Below are positions 8,931-19,790 of a stretch of DNA of 64,000 nucleotides, one piece after another (position 1 is the first letter of the stretch; each line of letters starts with the position of its first letter). The DNA is from Phoma sp. XZ068. Taxonomy: Eukaryota > Ascomycota > Dothideomycetes > Pleosporales > Didymellaceae. The notes beneath the pieces were generated by a model. That model was not told the origin of the DNA and ran no database searches. It worked only from the letters and a program-made list of their open reading frames with translations. The stretch is from positions 620,001 to 684,000 of the forward strand of contig RBKR01000024.1 of NCBI GenBank assembly GCA_004835665.1. Direction: 5' to 3'. A program made the position numbers and the translations under genes.

Positions 8931-11040
8931 TCAGGCGGGAGTGCCCAGTCGGAGACAACTTGACAACACCTCAACCAACAGGTTCCGATCCACAGGTTTC
9001 GAGACGTAAGCAGACATCCCTTTTGCGATATACGTCTCGGCCTGGCCCTTCAGTGCATTCGCCGTCATCGCAATAATAGGAGTATAGATACCAGCGTTGC
9101 GAATCTCCATCGTAGCCCCAACGCCATCGAGTATGGGCATATTGATGTCCATGAGAATTAGGTCGTATGCAAGCGGATCCTTGGTCAACATGGTGACAGC
9201 TGTCCTTCCGTCGACTGCTAAATCAATGTTCCCGAAACCGAGTCCTTTGAGCATCTTCACCATGACTCTTTGGTTGATAGGATTGTCCTCTGTCAATAGG
9301 ATCCTCTTATTAGCAGCGGCCAATCTGATGTCTTCTGGTAACCCCGGTGTTTGAACGGCAAGTGCTTTCATCTTCTCCTGCAAAGTATCGGCGTGTTTCA
9401 CCTGCTTGACCTTCTTCAGCTTGGTGGTAAACCCAAATATACTTCCGCGGCCCTCTGGATTGGATTGGAAGGAAATGTTTCCGCCCATCAGCTCTGCCAA
9501 GCTCTTACAGATGGACAAGCCCAAGCCAGTGCCTTTATGTCGCTTGGTGGCGGAGATGTCAAACTGCGTAAACGGAGTGAAGAGAGCGTTATAACCGGCG
9601 GAGGGGACTCCGATCCCCGTGTCGACGACTTCAGTCAATATGGTGTATGATTCATCGTCCTCCCACTGGAGAGTCGCATTAACACGCACATACCCCTGGT
9701 CCGTGAATTTTGTCGCGTTCGACATTAAGTTCTGCACGATTTGACGGTACCGGAGGCTGTCACCCTCGGCAGCTTCAGGAAGCCTGGGATCAAGATGGCT
9801 CTCTAAGCTTACCCCCGGCTTGCAGCCTTTTTGGTATGCTCTGAAGACAGATTGGATAACACCTTTAACGCTGATGATATCGTGGCTGATAGAGAAGCAC
9901 CCCGAGTCAAGCTTGGAGTAGTCCAAGATGTCGTTGATGACTTCAAGCAAAACCTCGCCTGAATCCTTGGCCATTCGCACTAGTTCAAGTTGCTCGGGAT
10001 CTAGGCATGTATCCGAGATCAGAGTCAAGGCTGATAGCATACCTATAGAGATATCAATGGTCTTTCTACTTTGAGCCAAAGTATTGTGACTTACCATGCA
10101 TCGGCGTTCGGATTTCGTGACTCATATTGGCGAGAAACTCGGACTTGAGGTTAGAGGCCTCTTCGTAGGCAGCAATCAACTTTTCTTCGGCCTCCCGTCT
10201 CTCGCTTAGATCTCGAGTGACTTTCGCGAATCCTATGAGGTTGTCGCCACGATATATTGGAGTGATGATGACGTTGGCCCAGAATCGTGTGCCGTCCTTG
10301 CGGTAGCGCCATCCCTCATCCTCGCACCGGCCGTCTCGGAGGGCGTCAGCAAGTTCTCGGTCAGGCTTGCCATCCCCGCGATCTTTCTGACTGTAAAAGT
10401 TCGAAAAGTGCTTCCCGGCGATTTCTGCTCTTGTGTATCCCTTGAAGGCTTGAGCACCGGCATTCCAGGTCGCTACGTTGCCTTGAGGATCCAGCATGAA
10501 GATAGCGTAGTCCTTCACCGTCTCGACCAAGATACGGAAGGTTTCGTTCGCGTATAGTTGTTTCTCGAGTTCTAGTTGCTTTCGACGCTCCTCAGTCACA
10601 TCTTCGAGTTCCATTTGAATGTACAGCAAGCCACCATCGTCGTAGACGGGTACGGTTCGAACGTTCCAAACAGTCCCATCAGGTTGCACGTTGTCTAACC
10701 GATATGGCAATCTGCTTTCCTTCGCAGCCTGAATGGCCTTTTTGGCCGAATCGCGAGAGGGAATAGTCAGCTGCTGATCGAAGAACCCATCATGGCGCAA
10801 CCCCAAGATCTGATCTGCTCTGTAGCCCCCTAAAACCTCAAGGTAGCTGTCTGAGACCTGACGAATAACCAGCGAAGAATCTAACAGGACGGTTGGAACA
10901 GGAGTACGACGGAAGAAGTGAAAATCAATTTTGTCGTCGCTATGTCGTGCCCATGACTGGTTGTGGCTCAAAAAGGATGCAGGAGGATCAGGACAAGCTG
11001 GAGGTGTGGGCAGAGGGTTGACGCCCGAAGGAGTGATCAT
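8931..11040 (-). CDS. Hybrid histidine kinase (PAS-PAS-HisKA-HATPase-REC)
   Basis: Two exons (11040-10095 and 10042-8931) are joined by a 52-nt intron (GTAAGT..CTATAG) inside the H-box region, giving about 685 residues. The start MITPSGVNPLP is the first ATG; longer frames would need a non-ATG start. In order the protein has a PAS domain near FHFFRRTPVPTVLLDSSL, a second PAS near DYAIFMLDPQGNVATWNAGA with its PAC tail, and a HisKA domain with the phospho-His in NMSHEIRTPMHG. The ATPase follows, with N-box QNLMSNATKF, G1 VVDTGIGV, F-box FTPFTQF and G2 KGTGLGLSI. The C-terminal receiver has phospho-Asp in LILMDINMP and the conserved Lys in VSKPVD. All catalytic residues are present. It should autophosphorylate and relay through Ypd1-type phosphotransfer to a response regulator. 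No membrane helix is visible, so a cytosolic sensor is inferred; the ligand is unknown. Confidence 0.93.
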
Positions 11041-11724
11041 CGTGCCGATCTGGTATCGCGTTTCGCGAATAAAGCTTGTTTTGATGGACAGAGGATATAG
11101 AAGGATTTGACCACTGGAATGAGAGAAGAACGTTATGGTTCCTGCAACGGCGACGAGCAAAACTAGCTTCTGTCCGCCCTAGAGCCTAGCAAGGTCATTT
11201 GCGACTCCTCGATGGCAGGAACTTGTGGGGTGCCACTGCCGCGGAGCCAAAAGCAGAAAGCACAAGAGTGGCAAGAATAGTTGAGAGCGATGGCGTTTCT
11301 GCGGTTTAGTGCTACAACCAAATCGTCGATTGCGTTTGGCTGGACCGGAAAGGTCGCGGCCTTCCGCATGGTTCGGAAAGACAGGGGTCCTTGCGATCGG
11401 CGATGTATGCTTCAGACAATCTCGATCCTGCCAAGCACACTTGCCACGGACCTGCAAGCCACCCAACGCACGCAATTTTCTTTGCATGAATTTTGTGTAG
11501 AGCGGGTACAGTACTTTGTTTGGAAGTTAATACCGTTAGATAGGGCTTCGAAATGCTCCAGTGCATACTACCTACTGGAGGAACACCTCCGCGCTCGAGA
11601 GTAGTTTGTAAGCATGAAAATTAATGCAAACGCTAGGCCTGCTGCCTTTGCAGACGGTACGCTGTGCCTCATCCGCGAAAAGGTTGGAAGACTGCCTTAA
11701 CCTTGTCAAGTTGGACCACTATTT
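11041..11724. other. Upstream region of the histidine kinase
   Basis: Open frames here are short and show no motif. The interval probably carries the kinase promoter and leader. No other feature is supported. Confidence 0.4.
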
Positions 11725-11990
11725 CCGAGGGTTGCTGTGATTGGTGTCACTGCTCCAGCAGGAGCTGTGGGGGGGGGGGGGGGGGGCGGGTTGCTTGAGG
11801 AGAGGGAGGTTAGAGCCTAAATGACTTTCTGCTGCAGCTCCTCAGGCAATCCTGGCTTCTTCAGGGTTAGTGTAGCCCTCTACATGTTACATGTTGGTCT
11901 ACAGCTACTACGAAAGACTATGGGATACCATGGGAATCATCACATTATATGGCATCGTGTTGAAGAACGCCCAGTCTGCGTAGACGACTC
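11725..11990 (-). mobile_element. Fossil fragment of LINE ORF1
   Basis: The plus-strand sequence from about 11731 matches the resident LINE at about 19397-19590 nearly base for base over about 170 bases: the gttgctg..ggtgtc..ctgctccagc block, the G-run, ttgct..ggaga..gaggttagagcc, tttctgctgcagctcctc and ctggcttctt..gggttagt. The match weakens after 11880 but remains visible to about 11990. Differences are mainly transitions, many at CpG in the intact copy (gcgactg versus gtgattg, agcggga versus agcagga). This indicates deamination of an older copy. It covers roughly codons 70-135 of ORF1 and carries no intact frame. Confidence 0.75.
11769..11786. repeat. Homopolymer of 18 G
   Basis: Eighteen consecutive G lie inside the LINE fossil, where the intact element has seven. 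The run could form a G-quadruplex and is prone to slippage and sequencing error. Confidence 0.9.
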
Positions 11991-14132
11991 GACAACTAAG
12001 ACCACTGTCTGATTTCACCAAAGGCGTTTATCCTCTATGGCCCGTTATATTATACTTACATGTTGCGTCTCCTTAGCGGTTTGCAGCCTGACGAAAGATT
12101 GTCAAATGATTGACTACTCAATCAGGCTCATGTACCAACTTCACTGGCCATTCGAGCCAGCGAGTTGAGCGCTCAGTCATTTTCTGGAATTCGGCCGCTG
12201 TAGAAGTTTTAATTGACTAGGTCTTGAGCGTTCCGGGTTGTCTGATTCCGATCTTACCGTTGCCCTCCGCACTGCTCGTCACCAACCTATCTGCCCGGTT
12301 GCCATTTCTTGGCGATCCTTGTGCCTGTCGTGGCAACACAAGGCACCCAGAACTGTTTCAGTGCGCTAAGTCTATAGAACCTTCGTCATAGCTCCACCTT
12401 TGCTCTAGGTATGGCTTCAGAGGTCAGCTTCTTACATCTGGAAGCCGCCATCCAGACTGCGGCTGGCCACCCCTAGTCCTGCCTTACGAACGCTCCGCGT
12501 CCTGCAGGCATCAGAACCTGCCACTCGTCGTGTACGTACCCAAATTATAGCATCGCAAAACACGTCCAAAGACCAACAAAACGCAGCTAGATTGCACACA
12601 ACAGCGGCCCTACATAGACAGCTGCTCGAGCTACTCGGCCCCTAAGCATGAACGCCCTTCGAGTCGCCCAACAAGCCGCCAGTTGGACCGCGGAAAAGCG
12701 CCTCCCGAGGCTATCGACACTTCCAAGCAGCAGTCCCCATGCATGCACCGCTAGCAACTATGTCGTCGAAATTATTGAGAGCGTTGGTCCGAGTCGCAAG
12801 CGCGCGACTGTACACTGGATACAGCAGAACGAGCGCCAGTGGAGGCTGGGTTCAGGAAACACTGAGGTGAACGCGCTCGATGGATTGCGCCGTGACAAGA
12901 CGACTCTCTATGTGTGCTGCCAGGACGCTTCTGACCGCATGGACTGGGCGCCCTCGCCGTGGTGTTGTAAGCTCTTCTATGCGCTCAAGTACACGCACGA
13001 CTCGATCCACCGGTAACACTATTGGGACACACTGCTCAGCAACGTGAATTGGATCTGTTGGTTCTTAGGTGCTGCCGTCAGCGCAAGAAGCCCGTTTTCT
13101 AACCCTGTGGCGGTATCAATTCGTCCTTTCCAACCCATTTCTTCAGCAAGATGGCGGGCTGATCTTCTGCTCACGGAGCTAGCAAAGCGAGTACAGAGGG
13201 GGCAAGAAGCAGCCGGCGCGTCGGTGCAGCTCAATACACAGGCAGGAACAAAGTCATTGGAGTCATGTTGCACTGTCGGGTGTGCGCGTGCTTGGATGGG
13301 TCTTTGCGACATGGAGCTGGGTGAATGCTTTGTATCGAATGTGTGCTTATCGGCTCTGGCTCGAGTATCTGAACGCCGCTGATCTGCCATGACCAGACAG
13401 CACGAATGCTCATTTCAGACACGTTCACGATACCCCTAGTCTACGGCACAGTGCTTCACGGCAGACCCTCATGCGACAGACGTTTCTGTTTAGGGTAGCA
13501 CGCGCGTCAAAACCACAGCGATAGAGGAACTTGTTACCCTCTACCACCGATTGCGTCTCTTACAAGCTGGACTCGCTTCGGCAGGCTAGTCTTGCTGGTG
13601 TAGACAGCAACGCTCCAACACGCACAGATGAGCTGCATAAAACAAGGCCAGCGGCACAGAAGGGAACTTCAGCCAAGCGTCTCGGCACAACATCGACAAT
13701 GCTATCGTCAACATACTCTCAACACGAATCGATCCTGCAGGCTTTGCTATCGTCATTATGTGCGACCAGATCTACAGCTGACTAATCTGTCGATGAGACG
13801 TACGTCCCATCGGCTGTAAGATCGCTGACGTCTCAGCCAAACACAGTGTTCCACCATCCATGATCTTTCGTGTAACTGAGCATGTGGATGGTTGGTTGGT
13901 TGGTATTCATTTTTCGTCTAGTTGATGGGGATTAGGTCCACCATCTCGCCTCCCGAAGGGCATATACGACGTGCTAAGCTATGGAATTATTGTGCTGACA
14001 CTACCTTAGAAAGCATTTCTTGCCTGCGCGGGTATTGCTACCATTTCAGAACAACAGCTCCCCTTCCAGTTGGGGAGGCTGAGCGGTGTATGTACATTAG
14101 GTGATTTCCTTGCATTTTGAGGCATCCATGTG

Positions 14133-14134
<2 letters not shown>
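11991..14134. other. Gene-poor interval; one unconvincing 122-codon ORF
   Basis: The only longer ATG-started frame is 12648-13016 (plus; starts MNALRVAQQAASW, ends YTHDSIHR). It has no motif I recognise, no signal peptide and no splice partner, so I do not call it a gene. The rest holds short frames only. Confidence 0.35.
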
Positions 14135-14169
<35 letters not shown>

Positions 14170-14206
14170 TGTGTGTGTGTGTGAGTGTGTGTGTGGGTGG
14201 GTGGGG
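14135..14206. repeat. (GA)n(GT)n microsatellite at the LINE 3' end
   Basis: Sixteen GA units run without interruption and pass into a GT-rich tract that degrades to GGGT. On the element's strand this is an (AC)n(TC)n tail located just past ORF2 and a short 3' UTR, where a LINE tail is expected. Confidence 0.85.
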
Positions 14207-14307
14207 GAAGAGAGAGGGGAAGAGGGGTGGGGAGTGTTGCAGCTATGGTGCTGGACCTAGTTCTGCTGGGTGCTGCATTGCCTGTTGCTGTTGCAGGGCT
14301 GCAAGAG

Positions 14308-17300
14308 CTAGCGAGGGCAGATCCTAGTGTAGTACTGTGTGAGTTTAATAAAGGCTTCAAAGGCCTCTGGATCACCGACTAGTGCTGCAGTGTACGCTAG
14401 GCCCTCAGCCTGGCTAGATGGTGGTATAGGTGGTCGTAGTGGCCATCTACTAAAGGTCCCTAGAGTCTTGCGGCATAGCGCAAGGTGCTCTGGTGTCTTG
14501 TCCTGTCTGCATGAGCAGGTGAGGTTTGCATCCTTATGGTTGTACTTTCGGTGGTACCAGGCGAAATCGCCATGTCTAGTCCGGATAGAAAGCAGTTTCG
14601 CTAGGATGGCTCTTGGTAGATCTAGCTCCTTAGGACCTCTGCGCGGTGCATAGTCCAAGTCCCAGCTCTTGTACCATCTCGAGAGCTTGGTCTTCTTGTC
14701 AGACCACCAGGTTCGTTGTGTGCGGCGCAGTGTCTTGCGGGCCACTGTCTTGATGCCCGAGAGTGTAGGCAGAGCGGCTTTTCCAGTCGGGGGTGATGGG
14801 TGCTGGGCTTCCAGATTGGCTAGTCTGTCTGCTGCCTCGTTCCCTTCAATGCCCAGGTGTCCAGGGGCCCATTTGATGGAGACGTCGTGTGTATCCATGG
14901 CGCCGTGGCACTCAAGAAAGGCCCATTGCGAGGTAGGGGGTGCGTCGCCCCTGAGGCACCATATCACTGAGGTGCTGTCTATGCACAGCCAGATTCGGTG
15001 GGTGCGGAGCTCGGGTTGTCTTATAGTGTGCTGGAGGCCTCTCCACGCGCCTACTGCCTCAGCGTCAAAGACGTGCGAGGTAGGGTGGAGTGAGCCGCGT
15101 CCAGTCTGCAGTTGCTTTCTGTTCTGATAGACTGCAAAGCCGTAGGTAACCCGCTTTTCTCCTTCTTTTGTGTACTGTTCAGAGCCATCTGAGAAGATAG
15201 TGACATCTAGTGGCGAGAGCTGGGCCCACCATTCATTGAAAGCCGTGGCTGCAGTCTTCTTGTTTATGCCGAGCGTTGGGTCCGTTCGGCAGCCAGTTGA
15301 GTAGTGAGGGGCTGTTAGCGTGGTCCTAGGGATTTCTGGTAGAAGAGAAGCCATCTGCTGGACTTTCGTCTTGACTCGCTGGGGTTGTCCGGTTTTTACG
15401 CCCCTGTTTACGATAGGTACCGCTGTGCGCCTAGTAAGAGGGTGGTCTGCATCTGTAGTGCGCAGATGGGTTGCAAATCTGAGCTTAGCTTCCTCGAGTG
15501 CGACTGCTGCCGAGAGCAGTCCGGCGTCACGTAAGAGTGTAGCTATAGGCGTTGTTCTCCACGCTGGTAGGATGCCCCTTGCTGCTATAGCGAGTGTCTT
15601 GTCTATAGCAGCTATGTGCCATCCAATGTAAGCGCTGACCTCTTGCGGCCCGCCTGGTTTGAGTGAGTGTGGTTGTTTCGTGCGGCCTCTGTACCAGCAC
15701 TCCGTCCCATACAGAAGCGACGGGTACACACAGGCAATAGTAGCCTTGCGGAGGGAGCTGGCTGGTGGTCCATAGGTAGACCTAGCTAGGCTGCGAATAT
15801 GATAGGCTACCTTGGCAGCTTTGGCAGTGCGTGTGGCTACATGTCGACGAAAGGTAAGTCTGCGGTCAAACCACATTCCTAGCCAACGCAGGGCTGGCTG
15901 GCTGTGCTCTCCACCTGGGAGGATAGGGTGGATGGTGAGCTGCTCGTCTACAACACATGGTGGTGCATAGCTGCTCCGCTGTCTAGTCAGGTGTATCATT
16001 TCCTGCTTTTCTGGGGCAAAGGTGACCTTGTTCGCCTCGCCCCATGCTCTGATCTGCCGTAGATCGGATGCTAGCAGCTCCACGTTGTTGTCCATAGAGT
16101 GTGAGGCCCGGTATAGACACACGTCGTCTGCATATCCAAACCTCCGTTCTGTGTCCATAGATAGTAGCTCGGCTAGGTACAGCGTGTACAGGACAGGCGA
16201 GAGAGGCGAGCCTTGGGGTGTGCCACAGGCGACAGGGTAGCTAGGAGTAGTGACCTGTCCAAGGCGGACCCGAACCCTCCGGGCCGTGAGGAACGAGTCT
16301 ACAAAGAGCATGGTCCTTTGTGGCCAGCCCTGTTGGGCCATTCGGTGTAACAGGCGGTTCTTGAGGAGCGCATCAAAGGCGCCTTGCACATCTAGGGTGA
16401 CCATAGTGACATGCTTTCCAAGTATCCATGCTGCTTCAGTGTCGTGGGTGAACGCTGCAGTGAGGTCTGCTGCAGAGCGTTTTGGGAGGGCGCCGCCATG
16501 CTGGGGGCTGAGGATCTTGTGTGTCATGGCCGTCCACGCGATTCTTCTGGCTACTGTTCGTTCAAGTCCCTTTCCAATGCAAGAGAGAAGCGCTATAGGT
16601 CTCCAGGAGCGGGGCGACGTTCGGTCAGTCCTCCCCGTCTTGGGTATCATTGCCACCTCTGCAAGCTTCCACTGTGCTGGGAAGTGGTTGAGCTCAAGGC
16701 ATCGCTGGAAGATTCTTCGTATGAGTTCCCCAACCTGAGCCCAGCAGGCACGGAGTAGTCGCACAGTAGAGCGGTCAGTGCCTGGTGAGGTGCTCGAGAC
16801 CCCTACCGTGTTTCGCTCCGTTTCCTCTAGTGAGATGTGTGTGCTCCACGGGAGGGGATCTGCATTCTCCTGGCCTGGGTAGTGTCTGAGGTCATCCTCT
16901 GCCGTGTACCGGTTGAGGACTTGCTCTCGAAGCGCCTCTGCCTTCTCCAGCGAGTCAGATATGGTTGTGCCATTCACTACAAGAGGAGTGTCCTGGTTCT
17001 CTGGTGTGAGCTTGTGCCAGGCAATGATCTTGAACAGGCCTTTATCGTCCTTGGCATTGTCGATGACATGCCTCCAGTACTGCCTCTTGGCCTGTCGGAC
17101 GGTAGTCTTGAAGGCCTGTCTCTCCTCTAGTAGACTGCCAGAGCCGAGCTGTCTAGCCTGTTTGTAGGCCTGGTAGGCAGTTTTGCACTCCTTGGTCCAC
17201 CATGGTGCAGCGCGGCCTTCCTTGCGGTCGGGCTTGCCTGCTGTCTGTACAGAGTGCTGTATGGTCTCTGTAAGCAGCGCGACACATTCCTCTAGCTGTG

Positions 17301-18141
17301 CTGCGTCCTGTGTTGCAAGCGGGTCTGGGATGTTCTGGACACCCATCTCCACTAGCCCAGCGAACTTGGGTAGGCTTGCCTCGGGGACCCTGTAATGGTA
17401 CTGTTCTAGATGCGGAGTGCCTGGAGTGGAGAGGGGAACAGAGGTTACTATCGTCTCATGGTCTGACCCGCTGTGCATGCTAGCATCCACAGCAGACTGG
17501 GCGAATGGGATGTTAGAGAAGGTAAGGTCCAGGACATGGCCAGCGCAGTGTGTTGGCTGCCCTGGCACACCAATGTAGTCCATAGAGGCGTTAGCAGCCC
17601 ATCTAGCTAGCTCCACACCTCCGTTGGCTGCAGTGATAGTAGGCTCAAAGGATTCGTGTCTGGCGTTAAAGTCGCCCCCTACAAGGCAGAGTTGAGGAGG
17701 TATGAGATGTGTGACGTATTGGATGACGTCTGGGGTGTGTGGCTGTCTGTAGCAGTTGAGTATGGCAACTCCATTCACTACAGCCCACAGCATGTCTGGG
17801 TGGTTGAGGCTCTCTCTAGCCTGGTATCGTAGGTGGTGTCCTTTGCGGATGTAGGTCATCACCCTAGGGCGGGCTGAGCCTGGTGTGTTGGGGCTGTCCC
17901 AGGTGCTGATAGGTGCGAGGTGTATGAAACCAGGGTGGGTAGAAGTTCTGGACTTGGCACATGTGAAGGGCTCCTGTACGCACACCACGTCTATGCCCTT
18001 CTGGAAGGCCACCTCTAGCATTGTGATGTGCCAGGGCGAGCTCCTGCTGACATTAGCCCAGCACACGCGGAGTTGTTTGCTCGGTAGGCTGGGTTGTTGA
18101 CGCCTGTTGTAGGCTGTGATGTTGTAGGGGTGTTCTAGCAT
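14308..18141 (-). CDS. LINE ORF2: endonuclease, reverse transcriptase, RNase H
   Basis: One open frame of 1277 residues. The N-terminal apurinic-like endonuclease shows VVCVQEPF, GDFNARH and SDHETI. The reverse transcriptase follows, with PRSWRPIALLSCIGK, VTMVTLDVQGAFDAL, CGTPQGSPLSPVLYTLYL and the catalytic FGYADDVC. A C-terminal RNase H domain has IFSDGSEQ, a Glu in FDAEAVGAW, an Asp in LCIDSTSV and WAPGHLGIEGNEAADRLA, then a Cys/His motif CSCRQDKTPEHLALC. All metal-binding residues are in place, so activity is possible. The product would nick DNA, prime reverse transcription at the target site and remove RNA from the hybrid. The ATG overlaps the ORF1 stop (ATGCTAG), which suggests coupled reinitiation. 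Confidence 0.95.
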   Translation of the reverse strand: MLEHPYNITAYNRRQQPSLPSKQLRVCWANVSRSSPWHITMLEVAFQKGIDVVCVQEPFTCAKSRTSTHPGFIHLAPISTWDSPNTPGSARPRVMTYIRKGHHLRYQARESLNHPDMLWAVVNGVAILNCYRQPHTPDVIQYVTHLIPPQLCLVGGDFNARHESFEPTITAANGGVELARWAANASMDYIGVPGQPTHCAGHVLDLTFSNIPFAQSAVDASMHSGSDHETIVTSVPLSTPGTPHLEQYHYRVPEASLPKFAGLVEMGVQNIPDPLATQDAAQLEECVALLTETIQHSVQTAGKPDRKEGRAAPWWTKECKTAYQAYKQARQLGSGSLLEERQAFKTTVRQAKRQYWRHVIDNAKDDKGLFKIIAWHKLTPENQDTPLVVNGTTISDSLEKAEALREQVLNRYTAEDDLRHYPGQENADPLPWSTHISLEETERNTVGVSSTSPGTDRSTVRLLRACWAQVGELIRRIFQRCLELNHFPAQWKLAEVAMIPKTGRTDRTSPRSWRPIALLSCIGKGLERTVARRIAWTAMTHKILSPQHGGALPKRSAADLTAAFTHDTEAAWILGKHVTMVTLDVQGAFDALLKNRLLHRMAQQGWPQRTMLFVDSFLTARRVRVRLGQVTTPSYPVACGTPQGSPLSPVLYTLYLAELLSMDTERRFGYADDVCLYRASHSMDNNVELLASDLRQIRAWGEANKVTFAPEKQEMIHLTRQRSSYAPPCVVDEQLTIHPILPGGEHSQPALRWLGMWFDRRLTFRRHVATRTAKAAKVAYHIRSLARSTYGPPASSLRKATIACVYPSLLYGTECWYRGRTKQPHSLKPGGPQEVSAYIGWHIAAIDKTLAIAARGILPAWRTTPIATLLRDAGLLSAAVALEEAKLRFATHLRTTDADHPLTRRTAVPIVNRGVKTGQPQRVKTKVQQMASLLPEIPRTTLTAPHYSTGCRTDPTLGINKKTAATAFNEWWAQLSPLDVTIFSDGSEQYTKEGEKRVTYGFAVYQNRKQLQTGRGSLHPTSHVFDAEAVGAWRGLQHTIRQPELRTHRIWLCIDSTSVIWCLRGDAPPTSQWAFLECHGAMDTHDVSIKWAPGHLGIEGNEAADRLANLEAQHPSPPTGKAALPTLSGIKTVARKTLRRTQRTWWSDKKTKLSRWYKSWDLDYAPRRGPKELDLPRAILAKLLSIRTRHGDFAWYHRKYNHKDANLTCSCRQDKTPEHLALCRKTLGTFSRWPLRPPIPPSSQAEGLAYTAALVGDPEAFEAFIKLTQYYTRICPR

Positions 18142-19790
18142 GTTGATGGCGGGTCATCGCTCATGCTGGCGTCTTCCCTCTCCGAGGTGGACGGGTCAGT
18201 GTGGATAGTTGATTGTGGGCGGATGCTGCCGGCAGACAGTTGTCCTACATTGAGACTTCTCTGGCCCGTGGCGGCCCGCCTTGGTCTCTTTTTTCCGCCA
18301 GTGGTAGAGGAGGATGCATAGGAGGCAGTGGTTGTAGGAAGTGACGCTCTGTTGTCTCCTTCTTGCCTCTGGGTGCAAGGGTGGGGAGGCGCTGTCTCCA
18401 ATGTCTCTGTAGGGGTAGCCTCGGGCTGAAGTGTTGCCTGTCTGAGGGTCTCTTCAACGGTCCTGTAGAGGTGCTGCTGTGCTATCTTGCCTGCGCGACG
18501 GATAGCCTTCAGCTCGGCCCTCGTAGGCTTGATGGTGTGTCCGTTGACCCGGCGAGGGGCTGCAGGGCAGTTGGCGTGGCTAGCTGGGTGTGGTCCGTGG
18601 CAGTTGGCGCACACGGCTTTGTGGGGGCAGCTGTCCCCATACTGTCCTTGGTGTCTGTCTGTGCGATCTCCGCAGTGCACGCAGCGCGCTACCTGAGTGC
18701 ACCGGGCAGCGTTACAGTAGCCCTGGCAGCCTGGGTTGTGGCGCTGTATGGTAGGGTGCTTGTTGATCACTTTTGAGTACTCGCTGATACCAAAAAGACG
18801 GAACGAGCGGACTGGCTCTTTGTAAGAGATGATCCAGGTAGTAAGGCCACGGTGGTTGGCTCCATGTCGTGAGGCCCTGCAGCTGACCGGCTGCTTGCCT
18901 GTTTGCGAGCAGGCCTCTTCCTCCACTAGCTGGATAGTAGTGGGTAGTTCTGTGCCGTCCAGGGTCCGGAAAGAGCTAGGTACTCCTTGTACTGCGTAGT
19001 TGATCCAGCGTTCTGGGATCCTTACCGCGTCTCCGTCTAGTGCTCTTACTAGAAGTTCCTGGTTTTCTTGGGTCATAAGTTGGTCCCGGATAGACATGTT
19101 AGCGGGGGTGATCGCCCAGCCTGTTTTGATTGGTGATGCGGTAGGTATGTCCTTAAGGGTGATTCCTCCTATGCTCTTGCATACTGCCTGCCTTACCGCA
19201 AACGGTGAGGGTTGTTGCAGTCGCATTGTCGGGTTGGAGATAGCTATGAAGATTCGATTGTCCTCTTTCGGCGTAGCCGGCGGGCCAGGTCGGGATCTAG
19301 CAGGGATCAGGGGTCGGTTGGCACCCCTATCTGAGATTTGGGGGTCTCTGGCTACGTCCGCCCAAGAGCGGCGTCCTGACTCTTGGCTCCCGGGGTTGCT
19401 GCGACTGGTGTCGCTGCTCCAGCGGGAACTAGGGGGGGAGTTGCTCAAGGAGAGAGAGGTTAGAGCCAGAACGACTCTCTGCTGCAGCTCCTCGGCGATT
19501 CTGGCTTCTTGAGGGTTAGTATAGCCTTCTGCGTGTTGATCTACGGCTGCTGCAAAGGCAGCAGTGATGGTGTTCCATAGCTGGGCAGTCTGCTGAGTCT
19601 CGGTGATGTGGCGTTGGACGGCATCAGAGACTCGAGGTTTAGGAGCGCTCCCACCGGGGTTCTGGCTGCTCAGAAGAGGTGCATGGTGATGCATGTACTC
19701 CTGGGGCCGTCTTGGGGCGCGTGTATAAAGCTGCTGAGGGATCTCAGGGTCTGGGGACCCTGTGTGCTGGGAGGAGGAAGACTCTGCCAT
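18135..19790 (-). CDS. LINE ORF1: gag-like nucleic-acid-binding protein
   Basis: An open frame of 551 residues starting MAESSSSQHTGSPDPE. The N-terminal part is Ser/Pro-rich and probably disordered. A central region (NRIFIAISNP..AVRQAVCKSIGG) resembles the nucleic-acid-binding core of fungal LINE gag proteins. A cluster of zinc knuckles follows (CQGYCNAARC, CVHCGDRTDRHQ..DSC, CANCHGPHPASHANC). The C-terminal tail is basic and then acidic (GGKKRPRR .. EREDASMSDDPP). It is expected to coat the element RNA. The last codons overlap ORF2 by seven bases. An older fragment of the same ORF lies at 11.7-12.0 kb. Confidence 0.9.
   Translation of the reverse strand: MAESSSSQHTGSPDPEIPQQLYTRAPRRPQEYMHHHAPLLSSQNPGGSAPKPRVSDAVQRHITETQQTAQLWNTITAAFAAAVDQHAEGYTNPQEARIAEELQQRVVLALTSLSLSNSPPSSRWSSDTSRSNPGSQESGRRSWADVARDPQISDRGANRPLIPARSRPGPPATPKEDNRIFIAISNPTMRLQQPSPFAVRQAVCKSIGGITLKDIPTASPIKTGWAITPANMSIRDQLMTQENQELLVRALDGDAVRIPERWINYAVQGVPSSFRTLDGTELPTTIQLVEEEACSQTGKQPVSCRASRHGANHRGLTTWIISYKEPVRSFRLFGISEYSKVINKHPTIQRHNPGCQGYCNAARCTQVARCVHCGDRTDRHQGQYGDSCPHKAVCANCHGPHPASHANCPAAPRRVNGHTIKPTRAELKAIRRAGKIAQQHLYRTVEETLRQATLQPEATPTETLETAPPHPCTQRQEGDNRASLPTTTASYASSSTTGGKKRPRRAATGQRSLNVGQLSAGSIRPQSTIHTDPSTSEREDASMSDDPPSTC

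Noticed and set aside
10066..11160. Longer histidine-kinase start at 11160
   Set aside because: That codon is TTG; the first ATG in frame is at 11040 and all domains lie downstream of it.
12648..13016. 122-codon ATG-started frame
   Set aside because: No known motif, no partner exon and no promoter signal; kept only as a note.
14097..14382. Frames made of Ser-Leu or Arg-Glu repeats
   Set aside because: They translate the dinucleotide microsatellite and the LINE 3' UTR.
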